A DNA stretch of 64,000 bases from Nocardioides mangrovicus (GCF_003674065.1 NZ_RDBE01000006.1:394410-458409); one strand, 5' to 3'. Positions 16,517 to 25,318 are shown, counted from the first letter of the stretch. A program made the numbers and translations. Notes: generated by a model from the letters alone, not told the origin.

Positions 16517-17497
16517 TCAGGACAGGTCCTCGGGGACCGCCCGGCCGTAGCGGTCGGCGACGGCTCGGACGGCCCGCGCCAGCTCGGGCGAGTCCTCCAC
16601 CTCGAAGTCGGCGTCGAGGACGCCCAGCCAGGACGCGACGTCGGCCGGGGTGCGACCGCCGATCGTGACCCGGCACCGGTCCTCGGCCAACGGCTCGACG
16701 GCGCCCTCGGCCCACCAGCCGAACCGCTGCTCGACGCGCTCGGCCGGCAGGTGCACCACCACGCGCCCGGTGACCTTCATCTGCACCTGGCGCGTCTTGC
16801 GGGCGACGTAGTCGGCGATGTCCTCGGCCGGCAGCTCGCGCAGCCGGAACCGGTGGCCCACCGAGCGGGCCTCGCTCATCCGGTCGACGCGGAACGTGCG
16901 CCAGTCGTCGCGCTCGACGTCGAACGCGACCAGGTACCAGCGCCGCCCCATGCTTACCAGCCGGTACGGCTCCACCCGGCGCTCGGTGCCGGCGCCCGCG
17001 TGGTCGGCGTACCCGAAGCGCAGCACCTCGCGGTCGCGGGCCGTGCCGGCCAGCAGCGCGAGCAGCTGGCCGTCGACGTCGGAGCCGCCCCGCTTCGGAC
17101 CGACCCGGACGGTGTGGGCGGCCAGGGCGTCGACGCGACCGGCCAGCCGCTTGGGCAGCACCTGCATCAGCTTGGTCAGCGCTCGCAGCGAGGTCTCCTG
17201 GATGCCGTCCATCCCGCTGCCGCTGGTCGTGGCCAGCGACACCGCGACGGCCACTGCCTCGTCGTCCTCGAGCAGCAGCGGCGGCATGGCGGCCCCGGCC
17301 GCCAACCGGTAGCCGCCCACCGACCCTCGCGAGGCGTGCACGGGGTAGCCCAGACCGCGCAGCCGCTCGACGTCGTTGCGGATGGTGCGCTGGGAGACCC
17401 CGAGCCGCTCGGCCAGCTCGGGGCCGGGCCACTCGCGCGGGGTCTGCAGCAGGGACAGCAGCGTGAGCAGCCGGCCCGACGTCGTGGTCTGGGACAT
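16517..17497 (-). CDS. HTH and WYL domain transcriptional regulator (YafY type)
   Basis: This 326-residue regulator has an N-terminal winged HTH (ELAERLGVSQRTIRNDVERLR, residues about 28-48; wing VGGYRLA) and a WYL domain (VEPYRLVSMGRRWYLVAFD, about 175-195), followed by a C-terminal WCX-like domain. WYL proteins sense small ligands or nucleic acids. The gene is divergent from a 14-TM efflux pump and a perfect palindrome sits between them, so it very probably represses or activates the pump. The ATG start at 17497 is 12 bp from that palindrome. Confidence 0.9.
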   Translation of the reverse strand: MSQTTTSGRLLTLLSLLQTPREWPGPELAERLGVSQRTIRNDVERLRGLGYPVHASRGSVGGYRLAAGAAMPPLLLEDDEAVAVAVSLATTSGSGMDGIQETSLRALTKLMQVLPKRLAGRVDALAAHTVRVGPKRGGSDVDGQLLALLAGTARDREVLRFGYADHAGAGTERRVEPYRLVSMGRRWYLVAFDVERDDWRTFRVDRMSEARSVGHRFRLRELPAEDIADYVARKTRQVQMKVTGRVVVHLPAERVEQRFGWWAEGAVEPLAEDRCRVTIGGRTPADVASWLGVLDADFEVEDSPELARAVRAVADRYGRAVPEDLS

Positions 17498-17508
17498 GTC
17501 GTGGAGAA

Positions 17509-17528
17509 TAGTTCCACATCAGGAACTA
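17509..17528. promoter_or_regulatory. Probable operator of the WYL regulator
   Basis: A perfect 7-bp inverted repeat TAGTTCC-ACATCA-GGAACTA lies in the 63-bp divergent promoter region between the WYL regulator and the MFS pump. Its position next to both start sites suits control of both genes. Confidence 0.65.
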
Positions 17529-17560
17529 AACATGCCTGATGCGCTCCTAGCGTCGGCCGC

Positions 17561-19021
17561 ATGACGACACTCACCGATGCGCCGGTCACCGGCGCAGCCG
17601 TCCCCGTGGCGGCCCCGCAGCAGGAGACGGCCTCGCGGCCCTGGCTGGCGTTCTCGGCGGTCATCGCCGCGATCGTCCTCAACGTCTTGGACTCCACGAT
17701 CGTCAACGTCGCCGCACCCTCGGTGCAGCGCGACCTGGGCATGTCCTCGGCCAGCCTGGAGTGGGTGGCCGCCGGTTACACCCTGGCCCTGGCCGTGGGG
17801 CTGATCGCCGCCGCACGGCTGGGCGACCGGGTCGGTCGTCGCCGGCTGTTCCTCCGCGGGCTCACCGGCTTCCTGGCCACCTCGGTGCTCTGCTCGGCGG
17901 CCTGGAGCGCCGAGGTGCTCGTCGGCGGCCGGGTGCTGCAGGGAGTCGCAGCCGCGCTCATGGTGCCGCAGTGCTTCGGGCTGATCCGCGACATCTTCGG
18001 TCCGGCGAGGATGGCCGCGCCGTTCGCCGCGCTGGGCCCCGTGATCGGGCTCTCGACGATCCTGGGCCCCGTGGCGGCCGGACTGCTGATGAAGGCCGAC
18101 CTGTTCGGATCGGACTGGCGGATGCTCTTCCTCATCAACCTGCCCATCGGGCTGTTCTCGCTCGTGGTCGGGCTGGGTACGCTGCCCGCGCCCGCGCCCT
18201 CGCATGCGGGCTCGCGACCCGACGTCGTCGGCACGCTGCTGGTCGCGATGATGAGCTTCCTGGTGGTCTTCCCCCTGGTCGACGGGCGGACGCTCGGCTG
18301 GCCGGCCTGGGTGTTCGGCGTGCTCGCCGCCGCGGTCCCCGTGGCCGGGCTGCTGGCCGCGCACCAGCGCCGGCGCATCCGGGCGGGGCGCAGCACGCTC
18401 ATCGAGACGTCGCTGCTGACCAAGCGCTCCTACGTCTCGGGCATCGTCTTCACGCTGTTCTTCTTCGGCAGCGTCATCGGGTTCTCGCTGGCCATCGGCC
18501 TGTTCCTGCAGGTCGGGCTGGGCTTCAGCGCGCTGAGGGCCAGCCTCTACCTGGCCGCGATGGCGGTCGGCGCGTTCCTCGGGGCGGGCGTCGGCGCCTG
18601 GGCGGCCACCGCGATCGGCCGGCCGATCCTGCACGTCGGACTGACGTTGATGGCGGCCGGGACGCTGGTGCTGTGGGTCGCCCTGGACCACGCGACCGGC
18701 GAGGTCGGCGTCGGGTCGCTCGCACCGGGTCTGGCCGTGTTCGGCCTGGGCATGGGCATGATCTTCGTGCCGCTGTTCTCGATCATCATCAGCGAGGTCG
18801 AGGACCACGAGGTCGGCTCGGCCAGCGGTCTGCTGGAGTCACTGCAGCAGCTCGGCGCCTCCCTGGGCGTCGCGGTGCTGGCCACCTTGTTCTTCGACCG
18901 GCTCGAGCTGGGTCGGCCGCTGGTCGCGGCACAGGACACCCTGCTGGCCGTCGTCGGCGCCATCGCCATCGCCTGGCTGCTCGGCTGGCTCCTCCCCCGC
19001 CGGGCCCGCGCCGAGGCGTGA
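17561..19021 (+). CDS. MFS efflux transporter, DHA2 family (14 TM)
   Basis: This 486-residue proton-driven drug exporter has the DHA2 hallmarks: NVLDSTIVNVAAPSVQRDLG after TM1, motif A-like RLGDRVGRRRLFL, and GRVLQGVAAALMVPQ. There are about fourteen hydrophobic segments. The gene is divergent from a WYL regulator and ends 2 bp before a perfect hairpin terminator. The ATG at 17561 is the only sensible start. The substrate is unknown. Sequence hallmarks are close to actinobacterial pumps for quinone-like or antiseptic compounds, but that is only a loose analogy. Confidence 0.9.
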   Translation: MTTLTDAPVTGAAVPVAAPQQETASRPWLAFSAVIAAIVLNVLDSTIVNVAAPSVQRDLGMSSASLEWVAAGYTLALAVGLIAAARLGDRVGRRRLFLRGLTGFLATSVLCSAAWSAEVLVGGRVLQGVAAALMVPQCFGLIRDIFGPARMAAPFAALGPVIGLSTILGPVAAGLLMKADLFGSDWRMLFLINLPIGLFSLVVGLGTLPAPAPSHAGSRPDVVGTLLVAMMSFLVVFPLVDGRTLGWPAWVFGVLAAAVPVAGLLAAHQRRRIRAGRSTLIETSLLTKRSYVSGIVFTLFFFGSVIGFSLAIGLFLQVGLGFSALRASLYLAAMAVGAFLGAGVGAWAATAIGRPILHVGLTLMAAGTLVLWVALDHATGEVGVGSLAPGLAVFGLGMGMIFVPLFSIIISEVEDHEVGSASGLLESLQQLGASLGVAVLATLFFDRLELGRPLVAAQDTLLAVVGAIAIAWLLGWLLPRRARAEA

Positions 19022-19022
19022 G

Positions 19023-19066
19023 ACGTCATACGTCCCGGTCGCCGCAGCGACCGGGACGTATGACGT
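19023..19066. terminator. Perfect hairpin between convergent genes, GACGTCATACG family
   Basis: Arms 19023-19041 and 19048-19066 form a perfect 19-bp stem with a 6-nt loop (CCGCAG). The outer part ACGTCATACG is shared with the hairpins at 2495-2540 and 23504-23551, while the inner stem (TCCCGGTCG) differs but still pairs. It separates the stops of the convergent MFS and phosphatase genes. Confidence 0.75.
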
Positions 19067-19074
19067 GGTGTCGC

Positions 19075-21066
19075 TCAGTGGTGCGGGTGACGGATCGAGC
19101 CGAACCCGGCCCGGCGCTTGAGCGTGATCCGGTCGATCTCGGTGTAGCGCTGGTTGCTGCCCGGCAGGGCGTCGGCCAGCGTCCGGATCCGGAATGTCGT
19201 GTGCTTGCCGTGCGGCGCCGGGTCGACGTCGATGGCGATGAAGGCGTAGTTGTCGTAGCGCACCTGCGACCAGTCGACGGTCTCGGGCACCTTCGTGCCG
19301 GCGGGGTAGCCGCTGGAGTTCACGGCCGTCCCCTCCTTGCTCCACACGTAGCTGTTGAGCACGTTCTCGGTGTTGTTCTCGGTCACGTTCGCACCCCCGG
19401 GCGGCTGGTAGCCGCGGTAGCGCTGACCCTCGGCGAGCGCCTGCGGCCCGCTGGGCACGACGCCGGGAGGCGCCGGGTTGGCGGCGCTGGGTGCCGGTCG
19501 GAACGGGTAGCGCGGCCGGCCGCCGGAGCCGACGCAGATGTAGGTGACGCCGTCGACCTTGGGGTGCACGGTCGAGTGGTCCGGCGCGGCCTTGGTCCGC
19601 TTGCCGTACTTGATCGGGTCGGTGCGCTCCATGAGGTGGTTGTGGCCCTGCACCACCAGGTCCACCTGATACTTGCTGAACAGCGGGTCCAGCACGTCGC
19701 GCACGCCGCCGTCGGAGGCGTGGTTGTTGGTCGTGGAGTACGCGCAGTGGTGGAAGAAGGCCACGACGAAGTCGATGCCGGGCGCGACGTCGGGGTCGGT
19801 CCGCCACTTCTTCAACGTCCGCTTCAGCCAGTGGAGCTGGGCGCCGTCGGAGTAGCCGGTATTGGTCTGGATCTCCGCCGAGAGGTCGTTGGCGTCGACC
19901 GAGATCACCGCGACGTTGCCGTAGACGAAGCTGTAGACCGACGGGCAGGTCTTCGGCCCGTTGTTGGGCAGGTCGAGCCGCTTCTCGTGGCTGGCGTACC
20001 CGTGCTTGGGGCTGTCGCCGAGGAACTTCGTGCCGCCGTAGAGCGGCTCCATGTCGTGGTTGCCAGTGGCGAACATCCACGGCGTGTACGCCGCCTGCGG
20101 CTCGATCTGGTTGAGGAAGACGTCCCAGACGTAGGGGTTGTAGGCGTTCTTGCCCACCGGCGTCGGCATCGTGTTGTCGGCCGGCAGCCCGGACCCGCCG
20201 GGGTCGGCGTAGCAGATGTCGCCGGCCAGCAGCGTGAACACCGGCCGCTGGGTCTTCATCAGGTTGGTCATGGTGACCGCCGGCGTCAGGTCGGTGCCGC
20301 CGGTGCCGGCGACCGGGTCGGTGGTGGAGTAGTAGTTGTCGTCGAAGACGCCGCGGGCCCAGACGCCGTTGTTGGCGGTGACGGTGGCCGGGTCGTTGCC
20401 CCAGGCGTACTGCGGGTCGGTCGGCGCGTTGTTGGTGCCGACGTCGGCGAACGCGGTGAAGGTGAAGGGCTTGGGCACGTCGTGGTGGTGCCGCTTGCCG
20501 ATCCGGTGCAGCGGGGCGGTGGCGAAGTGCGCGTCGCCGGTGCGCGTGCCGTCGGAGAGCCGGACGCGGTAGTGGTAGACCTCGTCCGGGCGCAGCCCGT
20601 GGATCTTGGCCTTGAGGTAGAACTGGCTGCCGACCGGCCCGTTGGGGATCGCGTACTGGCCGACCAGGTGCACGATGTCGGCCTCGACGCGTCGGCCGTA
20701 GTGACCGTGACGGTCGCCGACGTCGACGAAGGCGCGCAGCCTCTTGGGCAGCGAGCCCGTCTTGCTGACCAGCTGGGCGGTCAGCGCCATCCCGGACTCG
20801 CGCAGCCCGAACGACTCGGGGATGAACGAGAGATGGCGCCCGGACACGACGACGCCGGAGCGCCCCGCCACTCCCCCGCCGGCCGCGAACGCGGCGTTGG
20901 CCAGACCGAACTGGGCCGCGGTGAGCGCCCCCGCGCCCGCCGAGATGGTCTTCAGCGCGCTGCGGCGCGTGACGCTGTGGCGCGCCAGCTCGCGCGCGTT
21001 CCACTCCGTGAACTCGTCAACGGTGAGGGGCAGGTCCGGGTTGTACCGGATATTGGGATCAGGCAT
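19075..21066 (-). CDS. Purple-acid-phosphatase-like metallophosphoesterase, Tat-exported
   Basis: This 663-residue secreted phosphoesterase begins with a 33-residue cytoplasmic-type extension and then a twin-arginine signal (SVTRRSALKTISAG) with a hydrophobic stretch to about residue 62. An N-terminal fibronectin-like domain (about 70-190) precedes the catalytic domain. The metal-binding motifs of purple acid phosphatases are in order: FADVGT, GDICYADP, GNHDME, FFHHCAYS and GHNHLMERT. It should hydrolyse phosphate mono- or diesters outside the membrane with a dinuclear metal centre. ATG 21066 opens directly with the extension. The gene lies 101 bp downstream of the SNF2 helicase on the same strand. 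Confidence 0.88.
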   Translation of the reverse strand: MPDPNIRYNPDLPLTVDEFTEWNARELARHSVTRRSALKTISAGAGALTAAQFGLANAAFAAGGGVAGRSGVVVSGRHLSFIPESFGLRESGMALTAQLVSKTGSLPKRLRAFVDVGDRHGHYGRRVEADIVHLVGQYAIPNGPVGSQFYLKAKIHGLRPDEVYHYRVRLSDGTRTGDAHFATAPLHRIGKRHHHDVPKPFTFTAFADVGTNNAPTDPQYAWGNDPATVTANNGVWARGVFDDNYYSTTDPVAGTGGTDLTPAVTMTNLMKTQRPVFTLLAGDICYADPGGSGLPADNTMPTPVGKNAYNPYVWDVFLNQIEPQAAYTPWMFATGNHDMEPLYGGTKFLGDSPKHGYASHEKRLDLPNNGPKTCPSVYSFVYGNVAVISVDANDLSAEIQTNTGYSDGAQLHWLKRTLKKWRTDPDVAPGIDFVVAFFHHCAYSTTNNHASDGGVRDVLDPLFSKYQVDLVVQGHNHLMERTDPIKYGKRTKAAPDHSTVHPKVDGVTYICVGSGGRPRYPFRPAPSAANPAPPGVVPSGPQALAEGQRYRGYQPPGGANVTENNTENVLNSYVWSKEGTAVNSSGYPAGTKVPETVDWSQVRYDNYAFIAIDVDPAPHGKHTTFRIRTLADALPGSNQRYTEIDRITLKRRAGFGSIRHPHH

Positions 21067-21167
21067 GAGCCCATCTGACGCCCCTCAGCCTGTGTCGCGC
21101 CCGGACAGCGGCCGACACGGCGGCCAACAGCAGGTGAACACCGCGGTGGTCCAGCCCGGGGCGGACC

Positions 21168-23276
21168 TCAGCCGCGCGCCTCCAGCGCGTCGAGCAGCAG
21201 CGCCTCGAGCGCCGCCAGCTGCAGGTCGGTGCTGGAGCCGATCTCCGCGTCGGAACCGTCGAGCGCCCGCGCGGCGAGGCCCGCCTTGTCGTCGATCAGC
21301 TCGGCGATCTTGGTGTCCAGCGTCTGGGAGGCGATGACGCGCCAGGCGGTCACCGGTTCCTCCTGTCCGATGCGGTGGACGCGGTCGATGGCCTGGGTCT
21401 GCTCGGCGTCGGTCCACGACAGCTCGGCCAGCACGACGTTGGAGGAGACCTGCAGGTTGATGCCCACGCCGGCCGCCATCAGCGAGCAGACGATGATCGA
21501 GACGTCGGGATCGTTGGTGAAGGCGTCGATGTTCTCCTGACGCGCCTTCGCGGTCTGGTCGCCGCGGATGACCGAGTAGCCGATGCCGCGGTTGGCGAAG
21601 AGCTTCTCGGCCTCGTCCATCACATCGACGTGCTTGGCGAAGAACACGACCTTGCCGACGTTGCGCACCAGCTGGGCGGCGTAGTCGGCGGCGAGCCCGG
21701 CCTTGGCCTGGCCGATGCGCCGCATCATCGTGAAGACGTTCTCCTCCGAGGCCGTGTCGCTGTCCTCGCGCTCCCAGGTGGCGACGCGGTGGACCAGCTC
21801 GCGGTCGATGCCCTCGACGACCTTGCCGGAGATCCGGGTCTCCAGCGCCTTGTCGTAGCGGGCGACCATGCGGCGGGCCAGCTCGCGCTCGGCCTCCCGG
21901 ATGGAGCGGCCCAGCTCGCCGTCGAGCTCGACGGGCAGGTCGGCCACGCGACGGGCCGGGATGTCGGCGGCGACGTCGACCTTGCGGCGACGCACGATGC
22001 CCAGGTCGATGACCGCACGACGGGCGGAGGAGTAGAAGGAGGGCTCAGCGGGGGTCAGCCCGGTGTCCTCGAGGGCGTCCATCAGCGTGTGGGTCGGGCG
22101 CTTGTCGTCGATCCACCCCAGGAACTGCCAGATCGCCCGGAAGTCCTCGATGTCGTTGATCAGCGGCGTCCCGGTGAGCGCCATCATCAGCGGCTGGTGG
22201 GAGCGGGCGCGGATCCGGTCGGCGATCTGCAGCACGTGCTGCGAGCGCTGGGAGGACTTGTTCTTGATGAAGTGGGCCTCGTCGACGACCATGCCGCGGA
22301 AGCCGTGCACACCGAGCCAGCCGACGTGGCGGTCGAGGATGTCGTAGTTGACGATGACGACGTCGGCGAAGCCGTCGACGTCGGCGCCGTCGCCGTGGAT
22401 GACGGTGGAGCGGCGCGTGGGCAGCCACAGCTCGACCTCGCGCGCCCAGTTCGTCTTCACGACGTTGGGCACCACGACCAGCAGCGGGAACGCGTCGGCG
22501 GCCTGGGCGGCCAGCAGCGCCTGCGCGGTCTTGCCCAGGCCCGGCTCGTCGGCGAGCAGGAAGGTCCGATGCCCGGCCGCGGCCGACTCGACCAGCTGGG
22601 CCTGGTGGTTCATCAGCACCCGGCCGCCGGCCACCATCGACGTCGGCTCGGGCAGCGTCATGCAGGAGGCCTTGCCGTCGGTGGCCTTCTCGAAGGAGCG
22701 GAAGAGCGGCCCGAGCAGCTCCCAGGTGGCCAGCCGGTGCGGTCCCTCGCGACGCGGCACCACGTGGGAGAAGTCCGGGGCCAAGAACGGGTTGGCCAGC
22801 TGCCGCGAGATCACCGACTGCGGCACGACCTGCCGCTCGTGGTGGCCGTGGTCGTCGACGTCGTCCTCGACCTCGGGCTCCTCGGCGGCCTCCAGGCCGG
22901 CCTTGGCGACCATCTCGCGCTTGAGAGCGCGGGCGGCGTCGGACACCTCGGCGTCCTCGGCCAGCAGCATCAGCAGGCTGGTGTCGCGGGTGGCGGTCTT
23001 GGCCAGGATGGTGGCGACGCCGTCGAGCCGCTTGAGCTGCTCGGCGCGCTGCGCCTCGCTCAGGTCGGGGTCGACCTTCATCCGCGCGCGCTCCTCGCGG
23101 ACCAGGATCGCGATGACCTGGAACTGGGTGCGCACCCACGACTGGGCACGGCCGCCGCGCACGTTGTTCTCGACCTCGCGCACGGCGCGGGCGAGGACCG
23201 GCATGATCCCCTCGTTGTCGAGCGGACGCCGCCGGTTGCGGGTGGCGCCACCTCGACGTTGGTTGCCTCGAGCCAC
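21168..23276 (-). CDS. SNF2-family DEAD/DEAH helicase
   Basis: This is a 702-residue SNF2 ATPase. A basic N-terminus (RGNQRRGGATRNRRR) and a helical region with an acidic stretch (about residues 150-170) precede the motor. Motif I is ADEPGLGKT (about 255), motif II VVDEAHFIKNK (about 340), motif III ALTGTPLIND, and motif VI QTQAIDRVHRIGQ near 650. It is predicted to translocate on double-stranded DNA, perhaps in repair or chromosome remodelling. GTG 23276 has AGGAAGGAAACC directly upstream. Its apparent promoter lies about 190 bp upstream, leaving a long structured leader. Confidence 0.9.
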   Translation of the reverse strand: MARGNQRRGGATRNRRRPLDNEGIMPVLARAVREVENNVRGGRAQSWVRTQFQVIAILVREERARMKVDPDLSEAQRAEQLKRLDGVATILAKTATRDTSLLMLLAEDAEVSDAARALKREMVAKAGLEAAEEPEVEDDVDDHGHHERQVVPQSVISRQLANPFLAPDFSHVVPRREGPHRLATWELLGPLFRSFEKATDGKASCMTLPEPTSMVAGGRVLMNHQAQLVESAAAGHRTFLLADEPGLGKTAQALLAAQAADAFPLLVVVPNVVKTNWAREVELWLPTRRSTVIHGDGADVDGFADVVIVNYDILDRHVGWLGVHGFRGMVVDEAHFIKNKSSQRSQHVLQIADRIRARSHQPLMMALTGTPLINDIEDFRAIWQFLGWIDDKRPTHTLMDALEDTGLTPAEPSFYSSARRAVIDLGIVRRRKVDVAADIPARRVADLPVELDGELGRSIREAERELARRMVARYDKALETRISGKVVEGIDRELVHRVATWEREDSDTASEENVFTMMRRIGQAKAGLAADYAAQLVRNVGKVVFFAKHVDVMDEAEKLFANRGIGYSVIRGDQTAKARQENIDAFTNDPDVSIIVCSLMAAGVGINLQVSSNVVLAELSWTDAEQTQAIDRVHRIGQEEPVTAWRVIASQTLDTKIAELIDDKAGLAARALDGSDAEIGSSTDLQLAALEALLLDALEARG

Positions 23277-23322
23277 GGTTTCCTTCCTGGGCTCGCGCCC
23301 GGGCGGGTACCCGGCCGCTGCT

Positions 23323-23470
23323 GACGACGTCGAACACGTCGTCGGCTCCCTTGGTGCGAGGCGCCGGCGCGCCGAGAAGCACCAGGAGAGTCGGCCCGCC
23401 GCGGAGAGTTCCACCGCCGGGCCGCCGAGTCCCCAGGACCTCGTCGGTCCTACTCGGCGGGACCACTATA
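23323..23470 (-). promoter_or_regulatory. Candidate promoter and structured 5' leader of the SNF2 gene
   Basis: On the minus strand a TATAGT -10 candidate is at 23470-23465. Immediately downstream lies a long stem-loop: CCGCCGAGT (23422-23430) pairs with ACTCGGCGG (23452-23460), and AGGACC (23435-23440) with GGTCCT (23446-23451), separated by a 4-nt bulge and closed by a 5-nt loop. A second hairpin GACGACGT/ACGTCGTC occupies 23323-23343. The SNF2 ribosome site is about 45 nt further on. The rest of the 312-bp gap (23277-23588) holds only the terminator at 23504-23551. Confidence 0.45.
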
Positions 23471-23503
23471 GCCCGGTCGTGCCGCCGTGGTGGTGCAGTC
23501 CTC

Positions 23504-23551
23504 GGACGTCATACGAAGGGGTGCTTCCCGCGACCACCTCGTATGACGTCC
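23504..23551 (-). terminator. Hairpin after the aldo/keto reductase, GACGTCATACG family
   Basis: GGACGTCATACGA (23504-23516) pairs with TCGTATGACGTCC (23539-23551), giving 13 perfect outer pairs; the inner stem is imperfect (AAGGGGT against ACCACCT). It lies 38 bp after the minus-strand aldo/keto reductase stop and shares its arm with the hairpins at 2495 and 19023, although here the neighbouring genes are not convergent. Confidence 0.6.
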
Positions 23552-23588
23552 TGAGACGACGTCGTCCGATCGCCAGCGTGCCGGGCCG

Positions 23589-24608
23589 CTAGGCCGCTGA
23601 CCGCTGGGCCGAGGGCCGCCGGCGCAGCGTCGCCTCGAGGATCGGCGGGGTGTTGTACTCCTGGTCCATCCGGCCCACGCCGGTGCCGGGCGGAACGATC
23701 GCGTCGACCCGGTCGAGCACCTCGTCGTCGAGCGCGATCTCCGCGGCCGCCAGCAGGTCGTCGAGCTGCTCCATCGTGCGCGGGCCGATGAGCGCGGCGG
23801 TGACGCCGGGGTGGGCGATCACGAAGGCCAGCGCCAGATGGGTCAGCGGGATCTCGACCTCCTCGGCCAGAGCCACCAGCTCCTCGACGGCGTCGATGCG
23901 ACGCTCGTCGCGCAACGCCGCGAACATGGCGGTGCGGCGCAGGTCGGACTCCTGGCCGCGGCGCACGCGTCCGGTCAGCATGCCGCTGGCCAGCGGGCTC
24001 CAGATCACCGTGCCGAGGCCGTACCGCTGCGCGACGGGCAGGACCTCGCGCTCGATCGTGCGGTCCAGGATCGAGTAGTGCGGCTGCTCGACGCGGAACC
24101 GCTCCAGCCCGCGCCGCTCGGCCACCCACTGCGCCTCGACCATGTCCGAAGCCGGCATGTCGGAGGACCCGATCGCGCGGACCTTGCCGCTGCGCACCAG
24201 GTCGGTGAGGGCCGAGAGGGTCTCCTCGACGTCGGTCTCCGGATCGGGGCGGTGCATCTGGTAGAGGTCGAGGTGGTCGGTCTGCAGCCGGCGCAGCGTG
24301 TTCTCGACCGCCGTCATGATCCAGCGGCGCGACCCGCCGCGGTGGTTCACGTCCTCACCGATCGGGCGCGAGAACTTCGAGGCGAGGACGACCTCGTCGC
24401 GCCGCCCGCGCAGCGCCCGGCCGAGCATCTCCTCGGAGTCGCCGTAGGCGTCGGCGGTGTCGACGAGGTTGACGCCGGCGTCCAGCGCACGCGCCACCAT
24501 CTGGTCCACCTCGCCCTGGTCGCCGTTGCCGAACGAGCTGAACATCATCGCGCCGAGCGCGAACGGGGAGACGTGGATGCCGGTGCGGCCCAGCGGTCGG
24601 TACTTCAT
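23589..24608 (-). CDS. Aldo/keto reductase
   Basis: This is a 339-residue NADPH-dependent (beta/alpha)8 oxidoreductase. The catalytic tetrad is visible: Asp and Tyr in VDTADAYGDSE (about residues 46-51), Lys in VLASKFSRP (about 78) and His in YQMHRPDPETD (about 115). The C-terminal cofactor segment ALIGPRTMEQLDDLL is also standard. ATG 24608 has a strong GGAGGAGG site. It is divergent from a TetR gene and two operator copies sit in the gap, so it is likely induced when that repressor binds an aldehyde- or ketone-like ligand (inference). Confidence 0.9.
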   Translation of the reverse strand: MKYRPLGRTGIHVSPFALGAMMFSSFGNGDQGEVDQMVARALDAGVNLVDTADAYGDSEEMLGRALRGRRDEVVLASKFSRPIGEDVNHRGGSRRWIMTAVENTLRRLQTDHLDLYQMHRPDPETDVEETLSALTDLVRSGKVRAIGSSDMPASDMVEAQWVAERRGLERFRVEQPHYSILDRTIEREVLPVAQRYGLGTVIWSPLASGMLTGRVRRGQESDLRRTAMFAALRDERRIDAVEELVALAEEVEIPLTHLALAFVIAHPGVTAALIGPRTMEQLDDLLAAAEIALDDEVLDRVDAIVPPGTGVGRMDQEYNTPPILEATLRRRPSAQRSAA

Positions 24609-24653
24609 CGTTTCCTCCTCCATCAGCACCGCCGGGGGCGGTACAGTCATAAC

Positions 24654-24691
24654 CGGAACACTGCTCCGAAACTATACGGAACATTGTTCCG
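24654..24691. promoter_or_regulatory. Two tandem TetR-type operators
   Basis: A perfect 15-bp palindrome CGGAACA-T-TGTTCCG occupies 24677-24691. A second copy with one mismatch, CGGAACA-C-TGCTCCG, occupies 24654-24668. Their centres are 23 bp apart with a TATACG -10-like stretch between or overlapping, between the divergent aldo/keto reductase and TetR genes. Confidence 0.7.
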
Positions 24692-24712
24692 TTTGTCGAT
24701 GGGAGGACATGC

Positions 24713-25318
24713 GTGGACGTGGAAGCGCCGGTCAAGCGCAAGCGAGCCGACGCGGTACGCAACACCGCGGCCGTGCTCGAGGCGGCCAAGGCGGTGTTCG
24801 CCGAGTCGGGCGTCGACGCGCCCGTACGCGAGATCGCCGCCCGCGCCGAGGTGGGCGTCGGCACGATCTACCGGAACTACCCCCAGCGCTCGGACCTGAT
24901 CATCGCGGTCTTCCGGCACGAGCTCGACGCGACGGCCGACGCGGCCGAGCGGCTCGGCGCCGAGCGCCCGCCCGCCGAGGCGCTCCGGCTCTGGGCCGAG
25001 CGACTGCGGCGGTTCGTGGAGACCAAGCGCGGCTTCGCCGCCGCCCTGCACTCCGGCGACCCCGCCTACGCCCCGCTGCCCCGGCTGTTCCTCGGCGTGC
25101 TCGCATCGAAGGTGCAGGCCATCCTCGACGCCGGCGCCGCCGACGGCACCCTGCGCCCCGACGTCCGCGCCGAGGACCTCGTCGAGGCCCTGGCCCGCCT
25201 CATCAGCATCTCGGTCGACGGCGAGCCCGGCCGCTCGGACACGATGGTCTCGGTGCTGCTCGACGGGCTGGCAGGCCCACCAGCACCCACCGCTCAGCAA
25301 CAGCCCCGCACCGACTGA
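24713..25318 (+). CDS. TetR family transcriptional regulator
   Basis: This 201-residue regulator has a TetR DNA-binding domain at about residues 10-60 (VDAPVREIAARAEVGVGTIYRNYPQRSDLI) and a C-terminal ligand domain. The GTG at 24713 is preceded by GGGAGG. The gene is divergent from an aldo/keto reductase with two matching operators in the gap. Its 3' end overlaps the convergent cadI gene by 25 bp, so the two messages are complementary at their tails. The ligand is unknown. Confidence 0.88.
   Translation: MDVEAPVKRKRADAVRNTAAVLEAAKAVFAESGVDAPVREIAARAEVGVGTIYRNYPQRSDLIIAVFRHELDATADAAERLGAERPPAEALRLWAERLRRFVETKRGFAAALHSGDPAYAPLPRLFLGVLASKVQAILDAGAADGTLRPDVRAEDLVEALARLISISVDGEPGRSDTMVSVLLDGLAGPPAPTAQQQPRTD

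Noticed and set aside
17761-21078. Continuous 1105-codon plus-strand frame
   Set aside because: It runs as a shadow through the DHA2 pump in the wrong frame and antisense through the phosphatase; high GC content leaves such frames open by chance.
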